64,000 nucleotides of DNA from Oscillospiraceae bacterium (GCA_021199355.1 JAJQIF010000009.1:611792-675791), one strand, 5' to 3'; shown: positions 37,059 through 46,247, numbered from the stretch's first letter. The notes: generated by a model not told the origin, from the letters alone. Numbers and translations: made by a program.

Positions 37059-39551
37059 ATGCAGGAAAATAATTTTGGCGGTCTGAGCGAACAGGACGCT
37101 GAAAAGAGATTAAAAGAATTCGGCTACAACCGCCTTAAGTCTAAAAGCAAAAAGAACCCCGTCGGGATATTTCTGTCGCAGTTCAAGGACATCATGGTTA
37201 TGGTGCTTCTGGGTGCGACGGTTATATCTGTCGCCATGGACGAAATATACGATGCGGTGACGATAATTCTGATCGTTCTCATGAACGCTATACTTGGATT
37301 CATTCAGGAATACAGGACAGAGAAAACAATGGAGGCTCTCGAGAAGCTGACTGCTCCGACTGCGAGAGTGATTCGGGATGGGCAAGAAAAAGTCATAGAC
37401 GCTTCGCTGATAGTCCCGGATGACGTTATTCTGATAGAAGCCGGAGACCAAGTGCCGTGCGACGGGAAAATACTCAGCTCAAACGGGCTCTGGTGTAATG
37501 AGTCAATACTCACCGGCGAATCGGAGGCGGTAAGGAAAGACGATTCAGAAAGCCAAGTTTTCATGGGAAGCTCGGTTACAAGAGGAAACGCCGTTATCGT
37601 CTGCGAAAGTACAGGCATGAACACCAAAATGGGACAGGTTTCTTCGCTAATAGACGAAGCGGGAAATCAGGAAACACCGCTCCAAAGAAAACTCGGTTCC
37701 CTTGGGAAGACGCTTTGCATTATGTGTGCCGCAGTTTGTGTGCTTGTGGTTGTAGCGGGAATATGGCGGGGCGAGCCGATTTTCGACATGCTTATGACAG
37801 GCATCACAATAGCAATCGCCGCCATCCCCGAGGGGCTTCCGGCAACGGTTACTATTGCGCTTGCCCTATCCGTCCGTCGGATGATGAAGAGAAACGCTCT
37901 TGTGAGAAGGCTTCACTCGGTCGAAACTCTGAGTTGCGCAAATGTTATATGCACGGATAAAACGGGAACCCTCACCGAAAATAAAATGAGCGTCACGAAA
38001 ATAAGAACCGCTGACAAGGAATATACCATTACAGATGATTTAAAGCCGGATAAAGCTCTGAGTGAACTCCTCAAGTGTGCTGTTCTCTGCAATAATGCCG
38101 TCCTGAGCGAGAATGATGGTATCGGAGACCCCACGGAGATAGCTCTTCTTGTCGCCGCCAAAAAGTTTGGCGTAAACAAAGACGGTTTCACGAGGCTTTC
38201 CGAAGTACCCTTTGACAGCGAATCAAAGAAAATGAGCGTCACAGTTTCAGATAATCACGACATGAGAACATACACAAAAGGCGCACCGGATGTGATACTC
38301 AAATCCTGCCGGATGATCTATACCGAATCGGGCGTTGAGCCATTGACAAGCGAGAAAAGAAGAGAATTATATCAGACAGTTGACGATTACGCCGCAAGTG
38401 CACTTCGTGTCATGGCGTTTGCCTTTACAGATGAGAAAACCGGCTATGAAGTGTTCTTGGGGCTCACCGGTATGCTTGACGCTCCGAGAGCAGAGGCTAA
38501 AACGTCTGTAAACGAACTCAGAAAAGCCGGAATCCGAACAGTTATGATTACAGGCGACCACAAGCTGACTGCCGAAGCGGTTGCGAAAGAGGTCGGAATA
38601 CTCAGGCGTGGGCATTTGGTTATATCGAAGGTAGAACTCGACAATATGACCGACAAGGAGCTCGACAGGATAATCTCGAAAGCCGCTGTATTTGCAAGAG
38701 TCGACCCGAGTGATAAGCTCAGAATCGTGCAATCACTCAAAAGAAAAGGCAACATCGTCGCAATGACCGGTGACGGAGTGAACGACGCTCCTGCTGTCAA
38801 GGAAGCTGACATCGGAATCGCAATCGGGCAGAACGGCTCGGAGGCTTGCAAACAGGCGGCGGATATGATTTTACTTGACGACAACCTCTCGACCATCTGC
38901 GAAGCAGTCAGACAAGGCAGAACCGTCTATATGAACATCCGAAAGTTTGTGAGATATCTGATTTCCTGCAACATCGGAGAAGTCATGGTTATGTTTCTGT
39001 CGATAGTTCTGGGGCTACCGGTGGTTCTCCTTCCGACGCAGATACTTCTTGTAAATCTCGTGACCGACGGGCTTCCGGCGATGGCACTGAGCCTTGAGAA
39101 GAGCGAAAAGGAAATCCTTCGGATGAAGCCGTCCGAATTTTCAGGGAGCTTTTTCAGCGGAGGACTCTTAGGAAAGATTTCAGTCAGGGGCATTCTCATC
39201 GGGCTTTGCACTCTTGGATGCTTTGCGTATTCGCTTTATTTTGGATGTACACTGGAAGCCGCAAGAACCTGTGCTCTGGTGACACTGATTGCAAGTCAGC
39301 TTATACATGTTTTTGAGTGCAGAAGCGAGAAAAAATCTGTATTCCGGATGAATCCGTTTGAGAATCCGGCTCTGATTTTAGCCGTGCTTGCCTCCGCCGG
39401 TGTTACAGCTCTGTGCATATATGTACCGTTTTTGTCAGTTGCGATGGAGACGACACCTTTGCTACTGCCGGAAATGGCTTGGTCGCTCATATTCGCGGCG
39501 GCTGTGCCGATTGCCTCGGGACTGCTGAGGTTAATTACAAATCGCGAATAA
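37059..39551 (+). CDS. P-type Ca2+-transporting ATPase
   Basis: An 830-residue P2A-type cation ATPase. The actuator TGES is at 152-155, the calcium-type M4 motif IPEGLP near 256, the phosphorylated Asp300 in DKTGTLTEN, the nucleotide site YTKGAPDVIL, and the hinge MTGDGVNDAPAVKEADIGIAIG. The PEGL motif and the NLVTDGLPAMALSLE stretch in M6 favour calcium export over sodium/potassium or heavy metals. It probably keeps cytosolic Ca2+ low at ATP cost. GAAGGGAG, 8 bases before the ATG, lies inside the upstream terminator hairpin. No promoter is obvious in the 70-base gap, so expression may come from read-through or from within the flavin reductase gene. Confidence 0.93.
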   Translation: MQENNFGGLSEQDAEKRLKEFGYNRLKSKSKKNPVGIFLSQFKDIMVMVLLGATVISVAMDEIYDAVTIILIVLMNAILGFIQEYRTEKTMEALEKLTAPTARVIRDGQEKVIDASLIVPDDVILIEAGDQVPCDGKILSSNGLWCNESILTGESEAVRKDDSESQVFMGSSVTRGNAVIVCESTGMNTKMGQVSSLIDEAGNQETPLQRKLGSLGKTLCIMCAAVCVLVVVAGIWRGEPIFDMLMTGITIAIAAIPEGLPATVTIALALSVRRMMKRNALVRRLHSVETLSCANVICTDKTGTLTENKMSVTKIRTADKEYTITDDLKPDKALSELLKCAVLCNNAVLSENDGIGDPTEIALLVAAKKFGVNKDGFTRLSEVPFDSESKKMSVTVSDNHDMRTYTKGAPDVILKSCRMIYTESGVEPLTSEKRRELYQTVDDYAASALRVMAFAFTDEKTGYEVFLGLTGMLDAPRAEAKTSVNELRKAGIRTVMITGDHKLTAEAVAKEVGILRRGHLVISKVELDNMTDKELDRIISKAAVFARVDPSDKLRIVQSLKRKGNIVAMTGDGVNDAPAVKEADIGIAIGQNGSEACKQAADMILLDDNLSTICEAVRQGRTVYMNIRKFVRYLISCNIGEVMVMFLSIVLGLPVVLLPTQILLVNLVTDGLPAMALSLEKSEKEILRMKPSEFSGSFFSGGLLGKISVRGILIGLCTLGCFAYSLYFGCTLEAARTCALVTLIASQLIHVFECRSEKKSVFRMNPFENPALILAVLASAGVTALCIYVPFLSVAMETTPLLLPEMAWSLIFAAAVPIASGLLRLITNRE

Positions 39552-39556
39552 ACAAT

Positions 39557-39591
39557 AAAACCGCTTCCCTGCTCTGTCGGAAAGCGGTTTT
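39557..39591. terminator. bidirectional terminator between the ATPase and the FAD oxidoreductase
   Basis: AAAACCGCTT / AAGCGGTTTT arms (39557-39566 / 39582-39591) with a CC/GG extension and a bulged A; U tracts result on both strands. Confidence 0.85.
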
Positions 39592-39594
39592 GTA

Positions 39595-41181
39595 TTACGG
39601 TGCAAAGCTCTTCATTACTTCAAGTGCCGCTTTGATTCCATCCACTGCGGCGGACATGATTCCTCCGGCATAACCGGGACCCTCACCGCAGGGAATCAAG
39701 TTTTCTGTTCCCAAGGCGCGCATATTCCCGTCTCTCGGGATACGAATCGGCGACGATGTTCTCGTTTCCGGAGCAGTGAGGACGGCTCCCATATCGCCAA
39801 AGCAGTCCATTTCGCAGGCGAATTTTGAAAGCCCTTCTTTCATCATCTCGGTTACGAACGTCGGGAAAAGCTTGTTTAAATCTCTGTCCGCTACGCCCGG
39901 CTCATAGCTCGGCACTACGGAACGGCTTGCGGGACTGCCCAAGAAATCCCCCACTGTCATTGCTGGGGCACGGCTGTCGCCGCTTAAGAGATAGGCTTTC
40001 TTCTCAATATCAGAAGCAAAATTCAGACCATCAAGCGCACCATGCCCAAAATCGTCGGGAGTAACAGAGACCACAACGGCGGCGTTCGCATTTTCCCCAT
40101 CACGGCTGTACATGCTCATGCCGTTGGTGACTATGGTCCCCTTTTCACTCGCCGAGGCGACGACCATACCGCCCGGGCACATACAGAAGGTATAACAAGC
40201 TCTGCCGTCGGGTCTTCTGTGGGAGAGCTGATATTCGCCCTTTGGAAGAAGCGGGCTTCCGGCGTAGTCGCCATAAAGGCTTTTATCTACGCTTTCCTGC
40301 TTGTGTTCGATTCTCGCACCAACGGAAAAAGGCTTCGGTTCAAGCCTGATGCCGCTGCTCAGAAGCATTTCAAACGTGTCTCTTGCTGAATGACCGATTG
40401 CCAGAATCAATGCACTTGTTTCTATATCACCCGATGGCGTCGAAACTTTGGCTATCCGCTCACCGTCAAATTCAATTCCCGTAAGCGCGCTGTGAAGCCG
40501 GACTTCGCCACCGTTTTCGATTATTTTCCGGCGGATATTCTTGACAATATCCCGAAGATTATCGGTTCCGAGGTGAGGCTTGGCGATTCTGAGTATACTT
40601 TCCGGTGCACCGAAATCGACGAATTTTTGCAGGACATATCGGCAAAGCGGGTCGTTGATTCTGGTGGTGAGCTTGCCGTCCGAAAAGGTTCCGGCACCGC
40701 CTTCGCCGAACTGAACATTGGTGCTCTCGTCAAGCTCTCCGCCCGACCAGTATTCGGTGATTTTCTCAACTCGCTCATCAACCGAGCCACCACGTTCGAG
40801 AACTATCGGCTTATAGCCGTATTCCGAAAGAATCAGCCCGGCAAACATTCCGGCGGGTCCGAAGCCGGCAATCACTACACGTCCGTCGGTTCTTCTGTTC
40901 GAAATCGTCGGAGACAGTTCGAGCTCCTCAAAATACTTTACGTTCTGTCTCTTTGACAGCTCACGCTCGAGCTTTTCGGAATCAAGAGTCAGGAGAACAG
41001 AGCTGACAAGGCGGATTCCGTCACGGGTTCTTTCACGCTTCCTTGCATCAAGCGACGTTTTGTATATTGATGCCGAGAGGACATGGCGCTTGCCTACGCC
41101 AATTTCCTTCAGAGAAGACGAAATTATTTCCGCTTCGCCCACATCAATGGGTGTCTTTATATTCATAACTATAATCGGCAT
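39595..41181 (-). CDS. NAD(P)/FAD-dependent oxidoreductase
   Basis: A 528-residue flavoprotein of a large family common in Clostridia, often annotated as an uncharacterised FAD-dependent dehydrogenase. The first 80 residues form a small alpha/beta domain (MPIIVMNIKTPID). The FAD site is VVIAGFGPAGMFAGLILSEYGYKPIVLERG, with GEGGAGTFSDGKL and PLCRYVLQKFVDFGAPESI after it, and the end is PCGEGPGYAGGIMSAAVDGIKAAL. The reaction is unknown. In related genomes the gene sits by cdaR and glmM; here a terminator separates it from cdaR. GGGAAGGTG before the ATG at 41181 decides the start over an upstream ATG. Confidence 0.85.
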   Translation of the reverse strand: MPIIVMNIKTPIDVGEAEIISSSLKEIGVGKRHVLSASIYKTSLDARKRERTRDGIRLVSSVLLTLDSEKLERELSKRQNVKYFEELELSPTISNRRTDGRVVIAGFGPAGMFAGLILSEYGYKPIVLERGGSVDERVEKITEYWSGGELDESTNVQFGEGGAGTFSDGKLTTRINDPLCRYVLQKFVDFGAPESILRIAKPHLGTDNLRDIVKNIRRKIIENGGEVRLHSALTGIEFDGERIAKVSTPSGDIETSALILAIGHSARDTFEMLLSSGIRLEPKPFSVGARIEHKQESVDKSLYGDYAGSPLLPKGEYQLSHRRPDGRACYTFCMCPGGMVVASASEKGTIVTNGMSMYSRDGENANAAVVVSVTPDDFGHGALDGLNFASDIEKKAYLLSGDSRAPAMTVGDFLGSPASRSVVPSYEPGVADRDLNKLFPTFVTEMMKEGLSKFACEMDCFGDMGAVLTAPETRTSSPIRIPRDGNMRALGTENLIPCGEGPGYAGGIMSAAVDGIKAALEVMKSFAP

Positions 41182-41210
41182 AGCGTTCACCTTCCCTGAT
41201 TTTATGCTCA

Positions 41211-41243
41211 AAAAATCGGGGCAAAATCAGCTTTCGCCCCGAT
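41211..41243 (-). terminator. rho-independent terminator after cdaR
   Basis: On the minus strand ATCGGGGC / GCCCCGAT (41236-41243 / 41215-41222) with a 13-base loop is followed by TTTTTTG, 16 bases past the cdaR stop. Confidence 0.88.
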
Positions 41244-41258
41244 AAATCTCTGTTTGAA

Positions 41259-42596
41259 TCACTCTTCGGATTCTGTTTCCTCTTCCGTAGTCTCAACCGT
41301 TTCGATACTTACATATACTCGATAGGTTCCGTAGCTCCAGACATTATCGTATCCCGGGACATAGATTGTAAGATCCATGATAGTATAGCTCGAATTAGTA
41401 TTGGCATAGTCAAGCATGTCTATCTCGGCGACAACATCGGATGAGCTTATCTGCTCAAGAACATCCTCGGGTCCGACCAGAATTACGTTCTGAATCTGAG
41501 CCTGCTCGACGGTTACCACCTTATCGTCAGTGCTGTTCAGGAAATAAATCTGAGAGTTGCTTATCGTCACAACCTTCTCGGCATAGCCCTCGAGATCGAA
41601 GGTTACCGTCGCGGTATCTATTCCGGAAATATTCTCGTAATAGCTCTTATTTTCAATCGTTTTTGTAACCACGCTTCCGACGGTTATCTCGTTGATGGGA
41701 ATGTAGCCTATAAGTATGGAATCCATACTGCTGAGGCTTGCATTCTGAGAACGAACCGAGATGCTAGAAGGACTTATACTGTAAGCTACGGACGAAGTGT
41801 CAAACGAATCCACGGATGACGTCAACGTAACATACAGAGGAAGTGTCTTTATAAGGTATACCGGAACCGTGACCTCAAAGCTCTCATTGTCAGCGGTTAT
41901 ATCCTCACTCTCGAATACCTCGTTTCCGCTGTAGAAGACAACGGAATTGAGGTTTGATGTCATTGAAGACTGGATGATCGCGGCGTTGTCAACCTTGACA
42001 GAAACAGACGTTATCTGGTTGATGTAGTCCTGCGGACCGTAGAGCTCAATGGTTGACGGAGAAATGGTAATCTCTTCTTCGTCAATAATATAGCCGTCCG
42101 AAGTGGAAAGGTTCGAAACATCGGCAACGAGAGTCCCATCATCAACAGAGAAGGTCTTTGTTACCATATAGTCAAAGTCTACCTTGACGGTCGCCGGCTC
42201 AATCTGTTCAACCTCAATGGTATCACCGTTTGCGCTTGTTACTACGAGCGAAATATCATAAGAACCGGTGGTTCTTACTGCATCCACGTTTATTCCGACA
42301 TGAATATCATCCGCTGTGTAATCACCGATAAGATATCTCTCGCCGGAAATTACGACGTTGACGGTATCGACCGACGTTTTCATGACAGAAATTCCGGCAA
42401 CGTCCGCATAAGAACCGTCCAAAGAGAAATCTATAGGAACATCCTTGAGAGTGACAGTTGTCTCGGGAAAGACGGTAAGCGACATGATTATCCAGATAAC
42501 GAATGCCAGAACTACGGAAAAGAGCATCAGGTAGAAGTTGCCGCTCTTGAAGAATCTATTCTTCTGTGTTTTCTCGGTCGTTTTCTTCTCCGCCAT
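41259..42596 (-). CDS. cdaR: YbbR-domain regulator of diadenylate cyclase CdaR
   Basis: A 445-residue membrane protein: a short basic cytoplasmic start, one transmembrane helix (FYLMLFSVVLAFVIWIIMSLTVFP) and an extracellular part made of about four YbbR repeats (LKDVPIDFSL, VKVDNAAIIQS and similar), ending in a Glu-rich tail. In Firmicutes CdaR modulates the neighbouring cyclase CdaA from outside the membrane. The frame extends 22 codons upstream, but AAAGGAGAA before the ATG at 42596 sets the start, which leaves a 41-base overlap with cdaA. The usual third gene, glmM, is missing here; a terminator follows. Confidence 0.9.
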   Translation of the reverse strand: MAEKKTTEKTQKNRFFKSGNFYLMLFSVVLAFVIWIIMSLTVFPETTVTLKDVPIDFSLDGSYADVAGISVMKTSVDTVNVVISGERYLIGDYTADDIHVGINVDAVRTTGSYDISLVVTSANGDTIEVEQIEPATVKVDFDYMVTKTFSVDDGTLVADVSNLSTSDGYIIDEEEITISPSTIELYGPQDYINQITSVSVKVDNAAIIQSSMTSNLNSVVFYSGNEVFESEDITADNESFEVTVPVYLIKTLPLYVTLTSSVDSFDTSSVAYSISPSSISVRSQNASLSSMDSILIGYIPINEITVGSVVTKTIENKSYYENISGIDTATVTFDLEGYAEKVVTISNSQIYFLNSTDDKVVTVEQAQIQNVILVGPEDVLEQISSSDVVAEIDMLDYANTNSSYTIMDLTIYVPGYDNVWSYGTYRVYVSIETVETTEEETESEE

Positions 42597-43479
42597 CGGT
42601 CTTCTCCTTTCTTGTGAACAGCCTGCCGAACAGTTTCTTATCAGACGAAAGCTTTTCATCAATTATCTGGGATTTCAGATACTTTATGATTCTGTCCTTT
42701 GTGTATCCTCTTGTGAGCTCGCCGTTTTCGGCAATGGAGATGGTGCCCGTCTCTTCCGAAACGACAATGATTATGGCATCAGAGTTCTCGCTCATGCCGA
42801 TTGCCGCTCTGTGACGGGAGCCGAGCTGTTTGTTGATTCGCTCTTCCTTCTGAGGAGTCGGAAGGAAGCAACCTGCCGCAATGATTCTGGCATTTCTTAT
42901 GATTACTGCGCCGTCATGCAGAGGCGTCTTTGGGAAGAATATACTGCCGAGAGTTGCAACGCTCGGTATGCAGTCCATGACCGTTCCGTTGTCAATCTGT
43001 TCACCCAGACGGGTGGTGCGCTCGATTACTATCAGCGCGCCGGTTCTCGTTTCGGAAAGCTGACTTACGGCTTCGCCGATAACCTCGATGGTGTCATCCC
43101 AGTTTTTCACTTCATCATCGGCTTTATAGCCACCGCCGCCGAAAATCCCGAAGCTTTTCACGTTCGCTTGACCCATCTTTTCAAGTATTCGCCTGAGTTC
43201 TGGCTGGAATACGATAATAACCGCCAGAATGCCTATCTGGAAGAAGGTTTCCAAGAGATAGGACATAACTTTAAGCTGCCACCACGAGGCAATAAGATAC
43301 ACGCCGAGTATGATTAAAATTCCCGTAAGGAGCTGCTGAGCTCTCGTTTCACGGATGATTTTAATGAGCTTATACAGGATATACGCTAATATGATTATGT
43401 CGATAACGTCTCTTATAGATATCGAACTTACTATACTTACGAACTTTACCCAAGTATCACTGATAAATTCCAAGTCCAT
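42556..43479 (-). CDS. cdaA: membrane diadenylate cyclase CdaA
   Basis: A 307-residue DisA_N-domain protein that makes c-di-AMP, the second messenger for potassium and wall homeostasis. It has three N-terminal helices (VIDIIILAYILYKLIKII, LLTGILIILGVYLIASWW, FFQIGILAVIIVFQPELRRILEKMG) and the catalytic motifs LHDGAVII (DGA) and SRHRAAIGMSE (RHR). The C-terminus is a polar tail (KEKTDGGEENDRENTEE) absent from the 273-residue Bacillus protein. The open frame starts 22 codons upstream, but the sigma-A promoter at 43517-43545 would exclude that start; the ATG at 43479, with GGCGGAAAGG ahead, is preferred. It overlaps cdaR and they form one transcript. Confidence 0.93.
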   Translation of the reverse strand: MDLEFISDTWVKFVSIVSSISIRDVIDIIILAYILYKLIKIIRETRAQQLLTGILIILGVYLIASWWQLKVMSYLLETFFQIGILAVIIVFQPELRRILEKMGQANVKSFGIFGGGGYKADDEVKNWDDTIEVIGEAVSQLSETRTGALIVIERTTRLGEQIDNGTVMDCIPSVATLGSIFFPKTPLHDGAVIIRNARIIAAGCFLPTPQKEERINKQLGSRHRAAIGMSENSDAIIIVVSEETGTISIAENGELTRGYTKDRIIKYLKSQIIDEKLSSDKKLFGRLFTRKEKTDGGEENDRENTEE

Positions 43480-43516
43480 TTCCCTTTCCGCCTGATACGG
43501 CATTGATGCTCTTATT

Positions 43517-43545
43517 ATTTTAACAGCAATCGAGGGAAATTTCAA
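43517..43545 (-). promoter_or_regulatory. sigma-A promoter (extended -10) for cdaA-cdaR
   Basis: TTGAAA (43540-43545), a 17-base spacer and TGTTAAAAT (-10 at 43517-43522) on the minus strand. Transcription would begin near 43510, inside the longer open frame, which supports the shorter CdaA. Confidence 0.75.
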
Positions 43546-43548
43546 TAG

Positions 43549-44685
43549 TCAAAGTCCATCTTTTGAGATTTTTTTTACTTCTGTCAGGAGCCTTTTAACG
43601 TCTGTCTCGGAATTGAAGACCGACGGCGAAAATCTGACTGTCCCTTCGGGCAGAGTTCCGAGCGTTTTATGAGCCAACGGCGCACAGTGAAGCCCGCCGC
43701 GAAGAGCAAAGCCTCTTTCGGATAAAGCACCCGAAACCGCCGACGACGGTATGCCCTCGATATTGAACGACACTATTGGGACAAAGTGATTGCCGTTTCT
43801 GTAGACTGTCACGTTGTCGATGCCTTTAAGTCCGTCCAGGAGAATATCGCAGAGCGACTGCTCGTGGTTGAATATATCGTCCATACCATAGCTATTGACA
43901 TAGTCGATTCCGGCTTTCAAAGAAGCGATTCCAACCGTATTCAGGGTTCCGCTCTCAAGCCTTTCGGGCATGAAGACGGTTTGCTCAAGCTCGGCAGAAG
44001 TGGCACCGGTTCCGCCTTCGATTATCGTATCTGGCACATATTTGCCGTCAGATATGAGAAGTCCGGTTCCCGTCACACCGTAAAGCCCTTTATGACCGGC
44101 TGTGCAGATGAAATTCATTCCGTCGTCAAGACTCAAGGGGATAATTCCGCAAGCCTGCGCACCGTCGACGATGAAGCAAACCCCCATACTTCTGCACATG
44201 TCCGCAATCTCACGAATCGGCATTATCCTGCCGGTTACATTACTGGCGGCTGTGCAGACGACACATCGAACACCGGGAGTTATGAGCCTGTGAAAATTCT
44301 CGAGGGTTTCCTCGTCCGTCTTCCCCACTACCGCCACGTCGACTGTTGCCCTGCCTTTTGATAGGGCATAGGCAGGGCGTGCAACGGAATTGTGCTCCAT
44401 AGAGGAAATGACAAGCCTGTCTCCTGGACGAACTATTCCCTTGATGGCGAGATTAAGAGAATGGGTACAGTTGCCCGTGAAAACTGTGTTTTCGGGGCTT
44501 GATTTAAACATCCCGGCGGCTGTGCATCTTGCATCATAAACCATTGCCGCCGAATTATATGAATAAGCGTGCCCCGACCTACCCGGGTTTCCGCCGTACT
44601 TTACGGGAGCTTCCGCCGTGGCTTTAACGACTGATGGAGGCTTTGGGTAGGTCGTGGCTGCGTTATCAAAATAGACCATTTTCAC
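43549..44685 (-). CDS. aminotransferase class V cysteine desulfurase
   Basis: A 378-residue PLP enzyme of the Csd/SufS-like group. It opens VYFDNAATTYPKPPSVV; further motifs are SMEHNSVARPAYAL, VDGAQACGI, TAGHKGLYGVTGTGLLI with the PLP lysine, and GGLHCAPLAHKTLG with the active-site cysteine. It takes sulfur (or selenium) from cysteine and leaves alanine. A GTG at 44685, 9 bases after AAAGGA, fits better than the ATG two codons on. It is 30 bases after a DUF3343 gene. DUF3343 proteins occur next to such desulfurases and SirA/YedF-like proteins in selenium or sulfur handling, so the pair probably works together. Confidence 0.9.
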   Translation of the reverse strand: MKMVYFDNAATTYPKPPSVVKATAEAPVKYGGNPGRSGHAYSYNSAAMVYDARCTAAGMFKSSPENTVFTGNCTHSLNLAIKGIVRPGDRLVISSMEHNSVARPAYALSKGRATVDVAVVGKTDEETLENFHRLITPGVRCVVCTAASNVTGRIMPIREIADMCRSMGVCFIVDGAQACGIIPLSLDDGMNFICTAGHKGLYGVTGTGLLISDGKYVPDTIIEGGTGATSAELEQTVFMPERLESGTLNTVGIASLKAGIDYVNSYGMDDIFNHEQSLCDILLDGLKGIDNVTVYRNGNHFVPIVSFNIEGIPSSAVSGALSERGFALRGGLHCAPLAHKTLGTLPEGTVRFSPSVFNSETDVKRLLTEVKKISKDGL

Positions 44686-44715
44686 ATTGAAGAATCCTTT
44701 CGTAAAGACCGTATT

Positions 44716-44949
44716 TTACATTTCAACCGTTCCTCGGTCTTTAACCGCAATGCCGTTTTTCTCAAGAATCCCCGCAACATAGTCGGGATTATCCCCGGGA
44801 GTATCCCGTATTCTGACCGAGTAACCGCAACCGGAAGCTAAGTTCTTCGGAGTTTTTGACACCTCGCAGAATATTCCCATACCGTTAAGGAGCTTCTTTG
44901 CCTTCATTGCGTAGGTTATCGACGAAACGGCTAAGAGAGTGTATTTCAT
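44716..44949 (-). CDS. DUF3343 family small protein
   Basis: A 77-residue protein of the DUF3343 family (putative Se/S carrier-like). It starts MKYTLLAVSSITYAMKAKKLL and has a conserved SGCGYSVRI with one Cys, then PDYVAGILEKNGI, the usual family pattern. The cysteine could carry persulfide from the desulfurase encoded next to it; this is inference. An upstream GTG (44964) would put the start inside the GAGGTG ribosome site, so the ATG at 44949 is preferred, though its spacing of about 13 bases is long. Confidence 0.78.
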   Translation of the reverse strand: MKYTLLAVSSITYAMKAKKLLNGMGIFCEVSKTPKNLASGCGYSVRIRDTPGDNPDYVAGILEKNGIAVKDRGTVEM

Positions 44950-44975
44950 GTCACAATGTTGCACCTCGCATTATT

Positions 44976-44986
44976 GAGGTCACCTC
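44976..44986. promoter_or_regulatory. short palindrome upstream of DUF3343-desulfurase
   Basis: GAGGT-C-ACCTC, a 5-bp perfect dyad with a 1-base centre, about 27 bases before the DUF3343 ATG. It could be an operator or a hairpin; no regulator gene is next to it. No convincing -35/-10 pair was found for this operon. Confidence 0.25.
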
Positions 44987-45041
44987 TAAAATACAAGAGG
45001 CTATCATAAATATATGTGGAAATACCGCGTATTGACACAAT

Positions 45042-45066
45042 AAAAAAGCCCTGCCGAAGCAGAGCC
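45042..45066 (-). terminator. rho-independent terminator after ispDF
   Basis: On the minus strand GGCTCTGC-TTCG-GCAGGGC followed by TTTTTTA (UUCG tetraloop, one mismatched or bulged pair), 17 bases past the ispDF stop. Confidence 0.88.
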
Positions 45067-45083
45067 TTTGATGTCTGTTTAAT

Positions 45084-46247
45084 TTAGCCCCTTATAAGAG
45101 AAACGGCGTGTGCGGAAATCCCCTCACCTGTTCCGGTGAAGCCCAAGCCTTCCTCGGTGGTAGCCTTCGCGGAAACACAGCCTATATCTATATCCATAGC
45201 ATTTGCAAGCACTTCTCGCATCGTGAGAATATAGGGTGCAAGCTTCGGCTTCTGGGCTATTACGGTGATGTCGGTGTTGACTATTTGATAACCGTTGTCT
45301 TTCAGAACACGGCAGACTTCTTTCAGAAGTTCTATGCTGTTTGCACCTTTGTATTTGTCATCGGTATCGGGGAAGAGCTTTCCTATGTCTCCGAGCGCCG
45401 CCGCGCCTAAAAGCGAATCCATGAGAGCATGCGTAAGCACATCGGCATCGGAATGCCCCAATAATCCCAGGTCATACGGTATTTCTACTCCGCCCAAAAT
45501 CAGCTTTCTGTCGGGGACGAGCTTATGAACATCGTAACCGTGACCGATTCTTACGTTGCCGGAACCAAGCAGTCCTTCTGCCATCTTTAAATCCTCCGAA
45601 ACAGTGATTTTTATATTATTCCTCGAGCCCATTGTCAGGTGTGGCGTTATGCCGACAGAATCAAGGAGCTGTGCATCGTCGGTATAGTCGCCCGTCGAGC
45701 TCTCCAAAGCGTAGAGATAAAGCTTCCGTGAAAAGCTCTGCGGGGTTTTGACGAGATAATATTTCGAGCGGTCGGGAGAATAGGATTTCTCACCATCCGA
45801 GAATCTTATCGTCTCGGTCATCGGTGTTGAGATAATCGAGCTCCCATACTCAAAAGCATCGTCAAGAGACGCTTTTATCTCGTCGTGAGAAACAAGCGGT
45901 CTTGCACCGTCGTGAATCATGATGATGTCTTCCGTTGCGGCTTTTACGGCGTTTGTGACAGACTGCTGACGGGTTTCACCGGAGCTGACGAACAAAATCG
46001 GCTTTTCTATGCCGCTGAGAGCTGTTTTGTATGTATCGAACAGCTCAGTGGGAGCCGAGATTATGATTCGCTTTATCTCGGGAAAATCGCAGAACGGCTC
46101 GCATGCACGATAAATGCAAGGTTTTCCCGAAATCAGTGAAAGAAGCTTGTTTTCGCCGCCCATACGAGTGCTTCTGCCACCGCAGGCTAAAATCAGCTCG
46201 GCAGACTTTGACGCAGGCATTAGTTCTGAAATATCTTTATTCATCAT
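45084..46247 (-). CDS. ispDF: bifunctional IspD/IspF isoprenoid synthesis enzyme
   Basis: A 387-residue fusion of two non-mevalonate pathway enzymes. The N-terminal half is IspD (MEP cytidylyltransferase) with [34 protein letters not shown] and KTPQSFS. From about residue 230 it is IspF (MEcPP synthase) with [34 protein letters not shown] and [16 protein letters not shown]. It therefore covers the CDP-ME and cyclodiphosphate steps on one chain, a fusion found in Proteobacteria and some Clostridia. The ATG at 46247 overlaps the comM stop and has GGGAG five bases ahead; longer starts were rejected. Confidence 0.94.
   Translation of the reverse strand: MMNKDISELMPASKSAELILACGGRSTRMGGENKLLSLISGKPCIYRACEPFCDFPEIKRIIISAPTELFDTYKTALSGIEKPILFVSSGETRQQSVTNAVKAATEDIIMIHDGARPLVSHDEIKASLDDAFEYGSSIISTPMTETIRFSDGEKSYSPDRSKYYLVKTPQSFSRKLYLYALESSTGDYTDDAQLLDSVGITPHLTMGSRNNIKITVSEDLKMAEGLLGSGNVRIGHGYDVHKLVPDRKLILGGVEIPYDLGLLGHSDADVLTHALMDSLLGAAALGDIGKLFPDTDDKYKGANSIELLKEVCRVLKDNGYQIVNTDITVIAQKPKLAPYILTMREVLANAMDIDIGCVSAKATTEEGLGFTGTGEGISAHAVSLIRG

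Noticed and set aside
39595-41181. The FAD oxidoreductase as part of the cdaA-cdaR operon.
   Set aside because: A strong terminator (41211-41243) separates them, although related genomes keep the two units together.
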